Positions 63,339 to 64,000 of a DNA stretch of 64,000 bases are shown one piece after another; the first letter of the stretch is position 1, and each line of letters begins with the position of its first letter. The notes beneath the pieces are model-generated. The model was not told the origin of the DNA, did not search any database, and saw only the letters and a program-made list of their open reading frames with translations. Origin of the DNA: Planctomycetota bacterium (GTDB taxonomy: Bacteria > Planctomycetota > SZUA-567 > H5-PLA8); assembly GCA_023150555.1 (NCBI GenBank), contig JAKLKQ010000005.1, positions 105,467 through 169,466 on the forward strand, written 5' to 3'. Made by a program: the position numbers and the translations under genes.

Positions 63339-64000
63339 TCATGTCTTACTGACCGTCTGAATCAAGACCTTATCCACGCGCGTCTCGTCCATATCGATCA
63401 CCTCAAATTGATGGCCACCCCACTCGAAACGATCCCCCGTGCGTGGCACGCGGTTCAATTGGGTCATTACAAAGCCGCTAAGCGTCTGGTACTCCCCCTT
63501 ACCCTCACCTGGTAAGATGCCCAATGAGAAGTGGCTCTTTAAGCGGTCCAGGGGAACCATCCCGTCCACGAGCCAAGATCCATCCTCTCTCCGAACTATG
63601 GATTCCGCAGTACCGAGTGTCTCGGGCAGTTCCCCAACAAGTGACTCAAGCACATCATTGACAGTTACCAGGCCGCGTACAACTCCGAATTCGTCCACTA
63701 CCAATGCCACGTGCTTTCGTGCTGTCTTAAAGGTCTCCAGGAGTCGCAGTGCAGGAACGGTGTTTGGGACGTATAGCGGTTCGAGCAAGAACCGACGCAA
63801 ATCATCGTTGGTGCGCGCCTCGGGGTGAGCAAACATCGTCTTGATGGACAGAAACCCTTCTACTTCGGTCAGGCCATTCCGTCCCACCGGGTAATGGGTG
63901 TGACCGCTGGCCACCACAATCTCACGCAGCTTCCCCACGGGTTCTGCCAAATCCAACCACACAATGTCCTGCCGAGGTGTCATGAGCGTGGCTGCGGTCT
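63339..64000 (-). CDS. CorC/HlyC-family CBS-domain transporter protein, partial
   Basis: The frame remains open to the right edge of the window, so only the C-terminal part (about 220 residues) is visible. It begins within T-L-M-T-P-R-Q-D-I-V-W-L, the conserved segment opening the CBS pair, continues with two CBS domains (V-N-D-V-L-E-S-L-V-G) and a C-terminal CorC/HlyC transporter-associated domain. The missing N-terminus should hold a DUF21 membrane domain. It could be involved in Mg2+/Co2+ handling. Same strand as, but 131 bases from, the ATPase gene. Confidence 0.82.
   Translation of the reverse strand, partial: TAATLMTPRQDIVWLDLAEPVGKLREIVVASGHTHYPVGRNGLTEVEGFLSIKTMFAHPEARTNDDLRRFLLEPLYVPNTVPALRLLETFKTARKHVALVVDEFGVVRGLVTVNDVLESLVGELPETLGTAESIVRREDGSWLVDGMVPLDRLKSHFSLGILPGEGKGEYQTLSGFVMTQLNRVPRTGDRFEWGGHQFEVIDMDETRVDKVLIQTVSKT

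Noticed and set aside
1..64000. CRISPR array
   Set aside because: No regularly spaced direct repeats of 20-40 bases were seen.

Overview
The window is GC-rich bacterial chromosome carrying mobile DNA. It has three parts: a lambda/HK97-type prophage (left edge to about 23.6 kb, plus strand), a phage-defence island (23.7-44.0 kb, plus strand) that ends in an integration module (44.1-46.9 kb), and, after an IS66 element (46.9-49.3 kb), a minus-strand [NiFe]-hydrogenase and maturation operon with a P-type ATPase (49.4-63.2 kb). A truncated CorC/HlyC-type gene lies at the right edge. No rRNA or other firm phylogenetic marker is present. The protease-capsid fusion, the IS66 type and a group 3b hydrogenase suggest a free-living, probably anaerobic or facultative bacterium, but I cannot name the phylum.

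Prophage. An early segment (AAA+ ATPase fragment, zinc-finger protein, small conserved proteins, a clamp-loader-like AAA+ ATPase and a stand-alone MgsA-C-like protein) leads into packaging (small and large terminase), head (portal, fused protease/major capsid protein, DUF2190 cement, connector proteins), tail (tube, assembly chaperone with an overlapping -1 frame, tape measure) and distal structural genes ending with a glycosyltransferase. Two genes run against the operon: a DUF1232 membrane protein, and an AT-rich PD-(D/E)XK nuclease-like gene wedged between terminase and portal that looks like acquired cargo. A tRNA-like sequence with anticodon CAT lies inside the tail operon.

Defence island. 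A tightly overlapping operon encodes an excisionase-type HTH protein, a C5-cytosine methyltransferase with its Vsr repair nuclease, and a class 1 DISARM set (DrmD SNF2 helicase, DrmMI N6-adenine methylase, DrmA helicase, DrmB DUF1998, DrmC phospholipase D-like). Two extra genes sit between drmMI and drmA (a GHKL ATPase and a Rossmann/methyltransferase-like protein). Two more follow drmC (a MORC/Hsp90-like ATPase and an HNH-type protein). The mixture of class 1 DISARM, a class-2-like cytosine methylase, Vsr and two GHKL-centred pairs is the most unusual feature of the window.

Integration module. A second HTH protein, a good sigma70 promoter, a short basic protein and a 505-aa tyrosine recombinase follow. 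The recombinase 3' end runs into the 3' half of a tRNA-Gly(GCC), which is the likely attachment core, with repeats beside it. A second integrase next door has lost its N-terminus at an IS66 insertion, so the spot has been used more than once.

Hydrogenase region. Thirteen co-directional genes, mostly overlapping at start and stop codons, encode a P-type ATPase, a 57-aa membrane protein, the beta subunit, a UspA-UspA-cNMP sensor protein, the gamma, small and large subunits, the maturation endopeptidase and HypA, F, C, D and E. hypB is not in the cluster. The enzyme is predicted to couple H2 to NAD(P)(H) in the cytoplasm.
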